Part shown: positions 36,222-47,439 of the stretch, one piece after another
Position numbering within the stretch: the first letter of the stretch is position 1
How the letters are laid out: every line of letters begins with the position of its first letter
Origin: Lophium mytilinum
Taxonomy: Eukaryota > Ascomycota > Dothideomycetes > Mytilinidiales > Mytilinidiaceae
Direction: 5' to 3'
Length of the DNA stretch: 64,000 bases
Assembly (NCBI GenBank): GCA_010093605.1
Contig: MU004193.1
Span: 467,321 to 531,320, forward strand
The notes under the pieces: generated by a model
What the model was told of the DNA's origin: nothing
Database searches by the model: none
What the model saw: only the letters and a program-made list of their open reading frames with translations
Made by a program: the position numbers and the translations under genes

Positions 36222-39200
36222 TCAGCCTATTCGTGTGTTTTCGATCGACCCCTGTTGTTTGTGGATTGGCGGACTCTGATGAGGGCTCTGCCAGAAATCC
36301 AAACTCGCGATAACATCGTTTCCAATTTCGTCCTCGTACGCGTACAGTATCTTGGGATTGGTCAGTATGGCTGCTAAAGATAGAAGGAATATCATAACGT
36401 ACCTCTCTCGTAGAAGAGTGCAACATCCGGATATTCTTGGCCGTCAGAATATGCACGAGAACTCCACTTTCCATGTGCCGGATCTCAATAAAGCTTGGTT
36501 CAAATGCCAAGATATACGGATTGAAAATCGCAAAGGCCTGCGGATTGCCTTCCCATACAATCTTCCAGTCAGGCCTCGCTCGCCATCCATTCCTGTTGAC
36601 GAACAGAGAGAAGTCTGTGTAGCAGAGTAGGAACTCGCTTGCAAGCCTCTCGATGTGGATGGGTTTGATGTTCTCCTTACGAGCGACAAAGTCAAGCGAC
36701 GTGTCGGCTTGATCAAGCAGAGACTGCGTTTCAAGAGTCTCGAGACTGACAACTTCGAAGCCTCGAGCACAACCGACGCACAGCTTCGAGCGCAGGAAAT
36801 GAATCGAGCTGGATTCTGTAGGAATGTAAAATTCCTGGTATAATTAGCGCCAAGTCTAGAAGAGCGGGGAGGTTCTGGTAAGAGGAGAGGGAAGATATCA
36901 TATCAAGGTCGCTCTCAGCTACACTCTCTACCAGAAGCGTCAGGAAATAGGGTGTACTAACCTTGTACGGCTTCAGAACATCTTGGCCGCCAGCCAGCAT
37001 CTTCGCCAAACCAGACTTTTTGGACTTCTTGCCCATGTTATCCATGGGCTCGAATACTTTGATCGTGGTTGATAGCGACGTAGTTTTGACGCAAGCAACA
37101 AGTTGCTGGCCTAAACACACCCCAGCTTTGAAGAAGTTGCAATGACAAATCTTTCTTCCTCGCTTGACCACCGATGCTTGGCTCTCCTCTGGATCTAGCG
37201 CTTCCATGGGGTAGGAGTACAGAGTTTTCTCCGTTAGTACGAGCAAGACCGAGAACTGTTCAAGAACATCAACTTGAGTAACTGATTTGCAATCCAAGAC
37301 CCGCTTTGGTTTGAAAGAGGAGTCCTTTGGCTTTCGATCACAGACGTAGACACCAGAATCAGTTCCTAAAACAAGTTTACGACCACCATCTGCGCACTTG
37401 TTAGCAAACTATATCAAGACATACACCTGATGTTTCCATACCAATCGGAACGCAACATGTGACCCGCATCGCTGGAGTGAAGAAGCCTTCGTTCAAAATC
37501 GTCTTGGTGAAGATGTTGCTTCGGTCTTTGAGATTCTTCTGTTGAGCCTCGATATGCTCCATCCACTTTTGCTGTGAGATCTGGGTACTGCAGAATAGAG
37601 TCAATTCATATCCGCCCTTGCCCAGATGCTTGAAGGTGATTGGATATCCCTGTGCTTTTGCCGCGTCTCCCTTAGGGGTACTCGACGTCATTGACTTCGT
37701 TCCGGGTAATAAGTTTGACGACGGTCTCTTGGTTATGCCCATCTTCGGCATGAGCTCCTCCATCTGTGTAATGACAAGCAGCTCGAGCGGAATAGGCTTC
37801 TTATATACCTTGTGCTCTTCGCGCTTGTTGACTAACTTCACCCTGACAAGGAGAACTGCGTGATCGAAGAGATAGCAAGTAATGTCTCCAGTGCTGTCCG
37901 TCGGGTTCTTCTTTAAGGTTCCTTTGAAGACAAGTTGGCGGTTCTCCTCGGTCAACTTGAGGTCTACATACTCCCCTGGACGGAACTTGAGGTCTCTATT
38001 GAGTTGCATAAGGTTGAAGTGGTTCTCTGCTTTGCCAGATTCCTCGTTCACTTTCGAAAGGATGCCCTTGATCATGGCGACGGCTTTTGGAATATCTTGC
38101 TTATCCGGATTGTCATCCGCGGTGCACTTCAGTATGGCCTCCAGTAGTAGAGGATATCTTGCCAATCGCGTTGTTGGCTTGGTGAGGTATCCATTGAGTT
38201 CCAGCTTTCTTGACTCCCTCATTCTCTCAACCTGATCGACAAACTTGGAGAAGTTCATGTTCGTTCTTTTCTCATGCTCAAACTCGTACTTCCCGAAAAG
38301 TTGGTTCGCGCCGTACTTGATGAAAGGACTAAAGTGAGGCACGTATTCCAGGAAAATATCTCCCACATTGCGGACTACAGGGTTCTGCTGTTGGCGTCGC
38401 GTAAGAGATTCCGCGAGCCTCGAATTGACCATGTAGACTTCTTGACAGTTGGAAAATACAGTCCGAACAAACTTTTCTCGTCGATGTTCTGGGATGGGCG
38501 ATCCAATTGCTTGGCGAAGGGGCTTCATCCAGAAATCGCGGAGGTACTCCAGATCTTTCACGAAGTCCCGCTCAGTGTACATCAGCTCGGAAATCACCTC
38601 CTGGCGCTTCTTCTCCTTGTCGTTGACGCTGTCTGCGACTTCTTTCGATACCGTGTTGATCCAAAGCTTTTGCTCGTCATCTTTGTCGTCGTGCAAGCTC
38701 GTACGTGACTCTTCCCGTTTAAGGCCTGGCTGCGGCTTCATATTCAGTCTAGCCTGCTGTTCCAGTCGACGAGGGCAAGCAATTGAGTAGCAAAGTCGGT
38801 GGCTGGTGCATGTTGGCGAGTAACATTCGGTGAGAAGAGTAAATACGCCGTTGACCTCCGTGGTATCTTCGAGCAGAGTTTCCCGGAACTGGTATACCTC
38901 GTTGTTGGAATCTCGTAGTCTGTGGGCATACGTGACATCATGAAAGAACTTTTGCGCGTCCAAGGACCTGCCTAGTAGCAGCGCCAGATTACGATCTGTT
39001 GTCTTGATGATGAACGATATGAGGTCTACAGCTTCTGCTCCCGTGAAAGCACTCTTGTAGACAAGGCCATCCTTCTCCTTTTCGTAGAGGCCGATGCGGT
39101 CTCTGAATATTTCAGCCACGCGAGACAACAGCGCAGGATACACCAAGGGGGCTCGCTTCTGAGCGACCATCATAGCTTGCTGCTGCATTGCTGCACTTGG

Positions 39201-40310
39201 TGTTCTCGAAGCGGTCGAGGGGCTTGGCCTCAGGGTCATGGAATCGCTTCGTTCCGAAGGTGACGGTACAATGGTAGAGGCCATCGACATGGTTCGGCCA
39301 GAAAAACTACCTTGGCTCGTACTCCTAGTCTTGCTTCCAGGGCCAACATTGATTGGAGGAGGAGAACCAGCTGGAACTTTATCTATGGCAGAGCCATCTT
39401 GCCCCCCCGATTCTCTTCGCCGGTTGGGTATAATGCGCCCGCTCATCGTTTGAGCGTACTCGCTATCTCGAGCATATGAAGACATGGACATGGTACGTTC
39501 GTCAGGACGTTCAGGCACAACTCGCCCCTGCGCGGTTGTCCTCGCAAGATGGTTCATGTAGGGTTGCTGTCGGAAAGCCTGAGCTGAATTAGTAACTCTT
39601 GCCGTCGAAGAATTCTGGATACGCGATGCTGAACCCACCGGGCTTTCGTAGCCTCTCCCACTGGGAGCGTGAAATTGAGGACGCGACCCCACGGCCATGG
39701 ACTGCGATCGATACTGATCAGAGTTCAAAGCAGGGGCAGATGGGGGTGGTATGCCACCGCTAGGGTATCGGTTAGGAATTGGCTTGTTGAATGGCGGCGC
39801 TCCCGGAGGTGCCATGCGCGAGTCTAGTCGCTGAGGCTGTCCATAGGGCTGACGCTCTGGACGTAAAGGCTGTGGGAGATATTGCGGCTGGGGCTGGCGC
39901 TGCTGTGCGGGAATTCCGGCACCATCCGAGTGTCGCTGTGGTGGGGGGCCATAGCCATTCATGGAGGGCCGGCTCTCGTGATCTGGGGGCGGTTGGTTAT
40001 ATTGACCGGGTGGATTGGGATATCCGTACTGAGGCCGCTGGTCGTAGCCATTTGGCGGTTGCCGTGGCGGATTGCCGTTCATGGGCTGTCTGATGGGTGG
40101 TGCTCTTCCCATCATGTCGCTGGACATGGTCTGGGCCCGGTCGACAGGCCGCATGGGCGGCTGGGAAGTCATAGTCTGGGACCGCCCTGGAGGCGGAGGC
40201 CCGAATATATCGTTGAAGACTCTGTCCCTCGCGGGGCCTGGCGTCTGGCCGCCATAATTCCCCGGAGGTCGTGCATATTCCCTCCCCTGCTGGGTGCCGT
40301 AGTCCGCCAT
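36222..40310 (-). CDS. rom2: Rho1 guanine-nucleotide exchange factor (Rom2 type)
   Basis: 1,285-residue activator of the Rho1 GTPase in the cell-wall-integrity pathway at the plasma membrane. Four exons: 40310-37442, 37389-36962, 36834-36403, 36350-36222; 3,858 nt and all phases agree. Residues 1-390 are disordered, rich in Pro/Gln/Gly. A DEP domain lies at about 400-475 (FRDRIGLYEKEKDGL). The RhoGEF/DH domain at 570-760 opens ELMYTERDFVKDLEYLRDFW and keeps YLTKPTTRLARYPLLLEAIL (helix alpha-8). A PH domain spans about 780-925. The citron-homology domain from about 945 starts GGRKLVLGTDSGVYVCD and ends ILYAYEDEIGNDVIASLDFW. The DEP-DH-PH-CNH order is that of Rom1/Rom2. It is divergent from the V-ATPase gene. 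Confidence 0.94.
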
Positions 40311-40968
40311 ACAGACTGATGCTCTCAGTACAGCGGCAGAAGGGCAACCCGCATCCGCTCAATTCGCTGCTGGGTAGGTGGGTACGTTGCTTTGGGGGTG
40401 GGGCGTGAGTTCGCGGGGACCGAGGATAGGTGGTGGAGGTCACAATCGCTCCACACGGCCGTCAACAGCCGCTGGACGTGGTGACTGTGGGGGTATGTGC
40501 CTGGGAGGAATCGAACAGGTTGCTGAGCAGGGCGTAGGTTTCAGAAGATAGATAGGTCGGAGTAGTGAAGATGGAGGAGTGGGTTGGGTGCGGAGAGCGG
40601 CCAGCCCAGCGAGAGGGTCGGGCGGCGCAGGGACTTCGGGTTTGTCGCTTCGGGAGGGTGGGTAGAATGCGATAGGATCTGGGAGGTAGGGCGTGCTGTC
40701 GGAGCGGATACTGAGGTGGAATGGGAGTTTGCGCGGGTCGGAGGGCAGCCAGGTGGAGAATCAGACAGTTGGGACCTCAAGTGCTGTGAGTCCAGTCTGC
40801 GAATGGCTAGAATTGGGCCCGCGCTAACCCCGGCCCGCATCTTCTGTCCAGACGTCGTCGCCCATCACAGCTCATCCATCACACACTGCCTTCACGCTCC
40901 GGGCATCCTTCAACGTCAGTTTGTACCAAATAGCCAGCCACCGCGCTCCTCACCCCCAGAAAGTCGCC
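40311..40968. promoter_or_regulatory. Bidirectional promoter region (rom2 / vma11)
   Basis: 658 bp separate the start codons of two divergently transcribed housekeeping genes, so both promoters must lie here or overlap. I cannot pick out TATA boxes or factor sites with confidence. The context of the V-ATPase ATG (GTCGCCATGG) is a good Kozak-like sequence. Confidence 0.6.
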
Positions 40969-41756
40969 ATGGAGAATGAATATGCCCCAAAGTTCGCGCC
41001 GTTCTTCGGCATGGTGAGCTCCCATTGTCAACTATACACAATAGCTCTAGCTAACAGCTCCGCAGGGTGGTGTTGCGTTTGCTGTAGGTCTTCGATCCCT
41101 ATTGAAATCCCAGAATGCTCACGCAGTGCTTGCTAGATGATCTTTGGATGTTCGTCACCACCACCGTCCTCTGCAAACAGCAACACTGACCAGCTATCTC
41201 AGGCGCTGGAGCTGCATATGGAACGGCGAAGTCAGGGATGGGCATTGCGGGTGTGGGTGTTTACAGGCCCGACCTGATAATGAAGGTAGCAGCCCCACTG
41301 CTCCGTGAATGACCTGCCACTGACTTATCTCGAAGTCCCTCATCCCTGTCGTCATGTCCGGTATCCTCGCAGTCTACGCTCTAGTGATATCGGTCCTCAT
41401 CGCGAACGACCTGAAGCCGCCCCCGAAAACTTACAGCCTGTTCGCCGGGTTCATGCATCTGTCGGCGGGGCTGTCGGTCGGCCTGACTGGCATGGCGGCA
41501 GGGTACGCTATTGGCATTGTGGGAGACACGGTCCGTTGTCACCTCGCGAGCTGATAGACGGCTTGCTAATACTGTTAGGGCGTGCGAGCGTTTATGCGAC
41601 AGTCGAGGATTTTCGTGGGCATGGTGCTGATTCTGATTTTCGCCGAGGTCTTGGGTCTTTACGGGTAGGTCACGGAAACTCTTCGATGGTCGGACGAGAC
41701 TGACAAGCTGTAGACTGATTGTAGCACTCATCCTCAACACACGCAGCTCAGGCTGA
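40969..41756 (+). CDS. vma11: V-type ATPase proteolipid subunit c'
   Basis: 160-residue, four-helix proteolipid of the Vo rotor that carries protons across vacuolar/Golgi membranes. Seven exons: 40969-41013, 41066-41083, 41137-41149, 41203-41285, 41336-41530, 41579-41664, 41714-41756; sum 483 nt with agreeing phases. Exons 2 and 3 are micro-exons of 18 and 13 nt (GGVAFA and MIFG). Sequence reads [81 protein letters not shown] and [20 protein letters not shown]; the last holds the proton-binding Glu (FAE). GFMHLS, GVRxFMxQ and the LNTR end match c' (Vma11) better than c (Vma3). Confidence 0.93.
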
Positions 41757-42902
41757 AGGAGCGAGCGGAGCTGTAAGATTGGTCTCGAGTTCGACTGTAT
41801 ATTAGAGGAGTCTGGGATGGCGATGCGGTTTGGGCTGCATATCAGTATAGGCAACTGCCAGCAACATGAACGAAGTAACTTGGAAACAAGCAGGCCTGGT
41901 GAAGCCCATATCCACAGTGCCTGTTGATATGCTGTGGATACTTGCTTGGACTGCATAAATGGAATAATTGCATACCTTTTCATGGTTGAGGCAAGTGTTG
42001 AATGCTATTTTGAATGATAAGGGAGGTCGTCTGAGGCCTAGACATCTATATAAAGACCATCAATCCGACCAATGATCTGACTGTAATATCTACAACACAT
42101 GCATACCCAATATAGACGAATCATGGAAACATTAGATATATTTTTGGTGTTCCATTCCAGCAACAGTAACACGGCTCCGTAAAGGTTTCGCTCTTACACT
42201 CGGACAAGACTACTACATACCAGCTCCCACACCTGTCGCCTATCAGAGACTCACGGATTGATCACGGACTAGATGGTGGCGGTGCTAGACTATGGGTAAT
42301 GTAGCTGCGACAAGCATCAGAAGACGGACATGGATCTACGGGCTTCACCCCACGCCGGAGTTCTGCAAAGAAGTGAAGGCTGAGGGTGAATGACTAGGTT
42401 TATACTAGTTAAGGCGTTTAGTAGAGTCTATTCACCGCATGCTGGACAGGTCGAGAGTCCTTGAGGCCTCATTCCTATACAGCTCTGCATATCACGTGAG
42501 CGATATACCGACCACCTCTCCAACACGTCCCTATCCTCGACCGGTTCGAGGCCGGTTCGGGCAATGCCGAGAGTGAATGCATGAACGCCTCATCCTCTTC
42601 AGGGCTCCCGCGCCGTCAGCCCCAAGCGTCACCGGCGCCCAACCGGCCTGCAACCCCGCTGACCTCGCTCTCGCTCTGCGAGCCACTCCCGGTGTGCAAG
42701 TAGTGTTCGACGTCTGACGTTCCCGTCTTCCAGGCCCTTTCCCAACCACAGATGCCCGGGACCTGATCCACGGTTGAATGCGACTTCAGTTGCGCGCGCA
42801 GGTCTCTCCCACACGCCGCCGACCGGCGGAAGCCATGACCTAGCCGCAAGGCAATTGCACTCCGCCAGTCGTTCTTCAGCTGCTCCTGCTCTGCTGCCCG
42901 CC
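41757..42902. other. Intergenic region
   Basis: About 1.15 kb between vma11 and the kinase gene, both on +. The last 250 bp are GC-rich and open in several frames; the kinase frame itself extends upstream to 42774 from a TTG, but the first ATG is at 42903. No other feature. Confidence 0.5.
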
Positions 42903-44466
42903 ATGGCTTCGGCCGTTGTCCACAAGCTGCTCCACCATGCGCGCTCGCATTCCGAGGACCACCGCGACGAGTCGCCCCAGCCCGATCCGCAGGAACTGGA
43001 CGCCATGGAGCGCGTTCGCGACGACGAGAAGCGCATGCTCGCCCAGTGGGAGGACACCAAGCGCCCCCTGAGCCCGAGCCAGGTGCACATGGACGCCAGC
43101 CGCAAGATAGTCGGACATTCGTCGCGAGTCCTGCGCCAGCAAGACTTCGAGCTCATCAAGACGCTGGGAACCGGTAGGGCGCGCCCCGGCTGCTTGGAGA
43201 CTCCCGTTGCTGACAGGAACCGCGATGCGCAGGCACTTTTGCGCGAGTATGGCTCGTAAGCCTCACGAACCCCAAGGACGGCGCTGCAAACAAAGTCTTT
43301 GCATTGAAGATTCTGCGCAAAGTCGACGGTACGTAGTCGATCGCTGCGTCGCGGCAACCTGCAGCCCGCTGACCCGCGTCTTCTGCCAGTCATTCGACTG
43401 AAACAGGTCGAACATGTCCGCAACGAACGAAATGTGCTTGCTAGAGTTGCAGGACATCCCTTCATCACGACTATGGTGGCCAGCTTCCAGGACCATGATT
43501 CTCTCTACATGCTGGTGAGCGATTCGCAGCATCTCGACTACTGCGATAGCAATTGCTGACACTCTGTGCTAAACAGCTCGACTATTGCCCTGGAGGCGAA
43601 GTCTTTAGCTACCTTCGAAGAGCTCGACGATTCAACGAGCCAACGTCCCAATTCTACGCCGCCGAGATCGTTCTCATTCTAGAATTCTTGCACGAGAGTG
43701 AAGGAGTCGCATACCGGGATTTGAAACCAGAGAATATATTGATAGACGCCCAGGGGCATTTGAAACTCGTAGATTTTGGGTTTGCGAAGAAGGTGGACAA
43801 CAGTACGTGTTCGTGGCTGCATTTGCTACGTTCAAGGCTTATCATTCGCAGGGGAAACATACACACTGTGTGGAACGCCAGAGTATCTCGCGCCGGAAGT
43901 CATAAGAAACACTGGTATGTTGTTGCTATCGCGCAATTGAGACCGTAAGTACTGATTGGCTCCAGGACATGGCTGCGCGGTCGACTGGTGGGCGTTTGGC
44001 ATTCTGGTCTACGAATTTTTAGTCGGACAGCCACCATTCTGGGACCAGAACCCCATGAAGATTTACGAACAGTAAGCCCCCAACTCCCCCGTCTCATTGC
44101 AGCGCAGATCTCCCCATGTACTTCCCAACTCACACCCCCCGCAGAATCGTAGAAGGCCGCGTGCGCTACCCCTCCGCCATGTCCCCCGACGCGCGCGACC
44201 TCATCGCCGGCCTCTGCACCGTCGACACCTCGAAACGGCTCGGCAACATCAAAGGCGGCGCCAGCGCTGTAAAAGAACACCCCTGGTTCCGCAACATCGA
44301 CTGGGACGCGCTCTACCACCGCCGCGTCCAAGGGCCCATCGTGCCGCACCTGCGCGGGCCCGCCGACACGCGCAACTTCGACGAATACGAGCCAGAGCCG
44401 GAGGGGCGGGAGGAATACTCGGCCGACATGCGCGATAGATGGGAAGAGAGTTTCAAAGATTTCTAG
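42903..44466 (+). CDS. pkaC2: cAMP-dependent protein kinase catalytic subunit, PkaC2 type
   Basis: 402-residue AGC kinase in seven exons: 42903-43173, 43233-43328, 43390-43514, 43577-43802, 43852-43914, 43966-44071, 44145-44466 (1,209 nt). Residues 1-78 are a polar lead. The kinase has the Gly loop [12 protein letters not shown], the Lys in FALKILRK, catalytic YRDLKPEN (Tyr form, as in PKA), DFG in [10 protein letters not shown], the activation loop [18 protein letters not shown] with its phospho-Thr, and the C-tail ending WEESFKDF, the FxxF hydrophobic motif of PKA. The short N terminus and sequence resemble the second fungal subunit (PkaC2/PkaB) rather than the main PkaC1, a call based on general resemblance. 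It signals downstream of adenylate cyclase in growth and conidiation control. Confidence 0.9.
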
Positions 44467-45358
44467 AGTGGCATAAAGGCTTTTGGATCGCGGGCCCTTG
44501 GATATTCGTTATTGCGTCTTTAAGAAGAAGGGATGATGGGTTTTTACGAGAGGATGGGGGTTTTCTTCATCGCTACCTAGCTTCGGCGCACTTGAGGGTT
44601 GGGGGTGGTTATAACGCGCGATGGCTGTGAATGGCATTACGATACCTGGATGTACAGTTCATATTGAATAGGGCTTCTGAGATTGTATATTAGTACTTTG
44701 CATTTTTTCAGTTTGTACCGGTTTACGATGGAGTGCTGAGGTGCGGTCGTGTGTACGCCTGTCTTCCACTGCTTACCGTGCCTCAACAACTTTCCTAGAG
44801 CCCATAGATATGGGTCTCTATCTTATTCATATGTCCATAAATGCATTGAAGTACCACAAATGACGGCAGACAGGTGTATTAAGCGCAGTGTCATCATATC
44901 AAGTCAGAGAGATGGCATAATCGAAGAACAGAGATCAGATTCAGCAACAAAATCTAGTATACAAGTTCAAGCTCTCCATCAGTGTACGACAGTCCCCAGG
45001 AGCACCGATTGGGCGCTGTGAGAGACTGAACCTTTACGTACACTTGTAGAGAATAGAAGTAGACCATCCAGCGCCTTCGCAAATAGAACCAAGCTCTCCA
45101 TCAGTATACGACAGTCCTCAGGAAGCACCGATTGGGCGCTGTGAGAGACTGAACCTTTACGTACACTTGTAGAGAAAAGAAGGGATATCATCCAGCGCCT
45201 TCGCAAATAGGCCAAAGCCGTCCATCAGTATACGACAGTCTCCAGGGAGCACCGATGAGATGCTGTAAGAGACCGAACCTTTACGTACACTTGCAGAGAA
45301 AAGAAGAAAACCATCCAGCGCCATCGCAAAAAGAACAAAGAACAAAGAACAAAGGAAA
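44467..45358. other. Convergent 3' region with tandem repeats
   Basis: About 890 bp between the stop codons of the kinase gene (+) and the coiled-coil gene (-). The half nearer the coiled-coil gene is a 123-bp tandem triplication, given as a separate entry. The rest shows no gene. Confidence 0.6.
44967..45335. repeat. 123-bp tandem repeat, 3 copies
   Basis: Three head-to-tail copies of a unit of 122-124 bp. Shared marks include CTCCATCAGT, ACGACAGTC, CAGGAGCACCGAT, CTTTACGTACACTTG and CATCCAGCGCC at matching positions. Copies 1 and 2 are nearly identical; copy 3 has more changes. The array begins about 25 bp past the stop codon of the coiled-coil gene, so it would lie in that gene's 3' UTR if the transcript extends. 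A period of 123 (41 codons) also creates repeated chance peptides on the minus strand. Confidence 0.9.
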
Positions 45359-47191
45359 TCAGTAGTAGAAATTCTGATCGATACCGGCCCAATTCTCCGC
45401 GCTCTGGATCACCATGGCACCGAAGCGCGCCAGGTTCTCGCCGAAAGCGGACTCGCCGACGCCGTAGCTGAGGGGAATGAGGCCGAGGAAGTGGCGTCCG
45501 CTGCCGAAGGCACCGTTGCGACCGCTGAGGGAAGGCGTGTTGCTGGATTCCCACTCCTTCAGAGAGCGGTAGAGGTAGAGGCAGAGCAGAGAGAGGAAGA
45601 GGGAGAGCCACTGGTAGATGTGCAGGTGGCTGGTGGAGGGCTTGGGAGATCCGGTGAGGATCGTGAATGGGGCTGGCGCATCGGTCGGAGCCTCGTCGAC
45701 GGTAGGCTCGATCTCTGCCTGCTCGATCTCGGCCTGCTGGAGCTGAGGAGCGGTGGATTCGACGGGAGGAATGTCAATCCCTCGGATCTCGCTCATGGAG
45801 AAGGTAGGAGCATCGGTCTGAGCCTCGTTGACGGTAGGCTCGGTCTCTGCCTGCTGGAGCTGAGAAGCTGCAGGTTCGACGGGAGCAATGCTAATCGCTT
45901 GGATTTCGCTCATGGAGAAGACAGGGGCCGGGGCGGTGACAGGAGGAGTGTCAAGCTGTTGAATCTCGCTGAAGTAGAGGACAGCAGCCGGGGCGATGAC
46001 GGGAGAGGTGTGGACGCTCTTGATGGGGCTGAACGTGAGGATTGGGGCTTGGGCTGCGATGGGTGGTTGGTCGTAAATGGTCTTGAAGACAACCTCGAAC
46101 TGCTCGGGCTCTTCGTCATCCAAAGACTCGCCGGTGTCATTGAGCTCATCTTCTAATGATCCTTGAGTCGTAGAACCAGTAGTAGCGACGTTAGTACCCA
46201 TAGCCTTCTCGAGCTGAGCGTGCAATTCGCGGATCCGTTCGTCCTTGGTGGCGAGTTCGCGGTCTTTCGCCTCAAGCTCATCGTCCTTTGCCTTCAAGCT
46301 GCTGTCCAGGGATTTGCCTGGAGTCATGGCTTTCTGGAGATCGTTCTCGAGGCGTAAGATCAAGGCATCCTTGACAGAGATGATGGGGTCCTTGCCTTCC
46401 AGATCCTGCTTCAGTTGCTTGACATCGCCCTCCAGCTCGGCGATCATGGCGTTGGCGTTGGGAAGTTCGTCAGCTGAAGCCTGCAGAGTTTCCATCGTGG
46501 TCTTCAACTCCTTATTTTCGGTCTCAAGGCTGTCGTGCTTCTGTTCAAGGTCGTCCCAATCTGTCTCCCATTGGATGATGGCATCGTCCTTGAAGGTGAT
46601 GGCTTCCTCAAGTTTGGCAATGTCGGCATTCAGGTTGGCGATGGAGTCGATTGCGTCAGCACATTCAGCGCTTTTGTTGCCAAGTTCCTGGGTTTTGCGC
46701 TCAAATTCCTCCTCAAGCGTGGAGATATGGGCGTAAAGCGTCTCATTCTCGGTGGTTTTGGAGCCGATTTCGAGGGCTTGATCGTGGACATTGTTCTTCA
46801 ACTCGGCGATCTGAGCGTCTCTCTCCCTGATAGTGGCAAGAGCGTCCTTCTTCTGGTCCTGCAGTGGCTGATTCTCGCTCTCCAGGTACTTCACATGCGC
46901 TTCTAGGTTGGAGATCTCGACCTTTTGACGTGCAACCTCATCCTCCATCTCAGAGGCTTCTTCTTGTGCGGCCTTTAGTTCCTCCTGGGCTGCCTCAAGT
47001 CTGGTTTGCGCCGCTTTACCCTCTTGATAGTAGAGATTGAGGGTGTTTTGGAGGTTTGAAGTTAAGGATTTCTCACTAGAGAGCTGTCGCTTGGTGTCTT
47101 CCAGCTCGCTTTCAGAAAGTCTGATGTTCGAGTCGACGTTGAACGTGAACAAGGGCGCGCCAGCGCGCCGGGGTTGGCTAGCTCCCGACAT
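45359..47191 (-). CDS. Coiled-coil protein with C-terminal membrane segment
   Basis: 610-residue single-exon ORF, unrecognised. Residues 1-22 are MSGASQPRRAGAPLFTFNVD; residues about 25-340 are one long heptad-rich coiled coil (Glu/Lys/Leu/Gln, many AEL, LEE and KDD motifs). Residues 350-500 are Pro/Ala/Thr-rich, with a repeated block FS(M/P)SEI...PPV...PQLQQAE...EPTV(N/D)EA.TDAP seen at least twice in full. A single hydrophobic helix (HIYQWLSLFLSLLCLYLY) follows near residue 530, then a 65-residue tail ending DQNFYY. The plan suggests a tail-anchored-like tethering or scaffold protein, but no family is known to me. Damaged copies of its 5' end lie at 49.8-52.2 kb. Confidence 0.7.
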   Translation of the reverse strand: MSGASQPRRAGAPLFTFNVDSNIRLSESELEDTKRQLSSEKSLTSNLQNTLNLYYQEGKAAQTRLEAAQEELKAAQEEASEMEDEVARQKVEISNLEAHVKYLESENQPLQDQKKDALATIRERDAQIAELKNNVHDQALEIGSKTTENETLYAHISTLEEEFERKTQELGNKSAECADAIDSIANLNADIAKLEEAITFKDDAIIQWETDWDDLEQKHDSLETENKELKTTMETLQASADELPNANAMIAELEGDVKQLKQDLEGKDPIISVKDALILRLENDLQKAMTPGKSLDSSLKAKDDELEAKDRELATKDERIRELHAQLEKAMGTNVATTGSTTQGSLEDELNDTGESLDDEEPEQFEVVFKTIYDQPPIAAQAPILTFSPIKSVHTSPVIAPAAVLYFSEIQQLDTPPVTAPAPVFSMSEIQAISIAPVEPAASQLQQAETEPTVNEAQTDAPTFSMSEIRGIDIPPVESTAPQLQQAEIEQAEIEPTVDEAPTDAPAPFTILTGSPKPSTSHLHIYQWLSLFLSLLCLYLYRSLKEWESSNTPSLSGRNGAFGSGRHFLGLIPLSYGVGESAFGENLARFGAMVIQSAENWAGIDQNFYY

Positions 47192-47439
47192 TGTGGAGCA
47201 CGTGACAAAGTGCCAAGAAGTCTAAAAAAATGCAAAATTTTACAAACAAGTTTAGCGATGCTGGTGATTGAAGAAGAAAAGAAACTTCAAATCAAGAGCG
47301 GGAGGTGTAGATATATACTCCACAGCCTACACAGAACAATAGCTATTCAACACAATAGGATTCATCACTCACCACAATAGCTATTGTCCGGCTGCACAGA
47401 CCCTCCGAAGTAATCCCGAACAGCCGCACGATCCGCATC

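Noticed and set aside
44979-45611. Minus-strand ORFs with repeated FSTSVRKGSVSHSAQSVL peptides
   Set aside because: They are the 123-bp tandem repeat read through; the period is a multiple of three, so the repeated peptide is a by-product.
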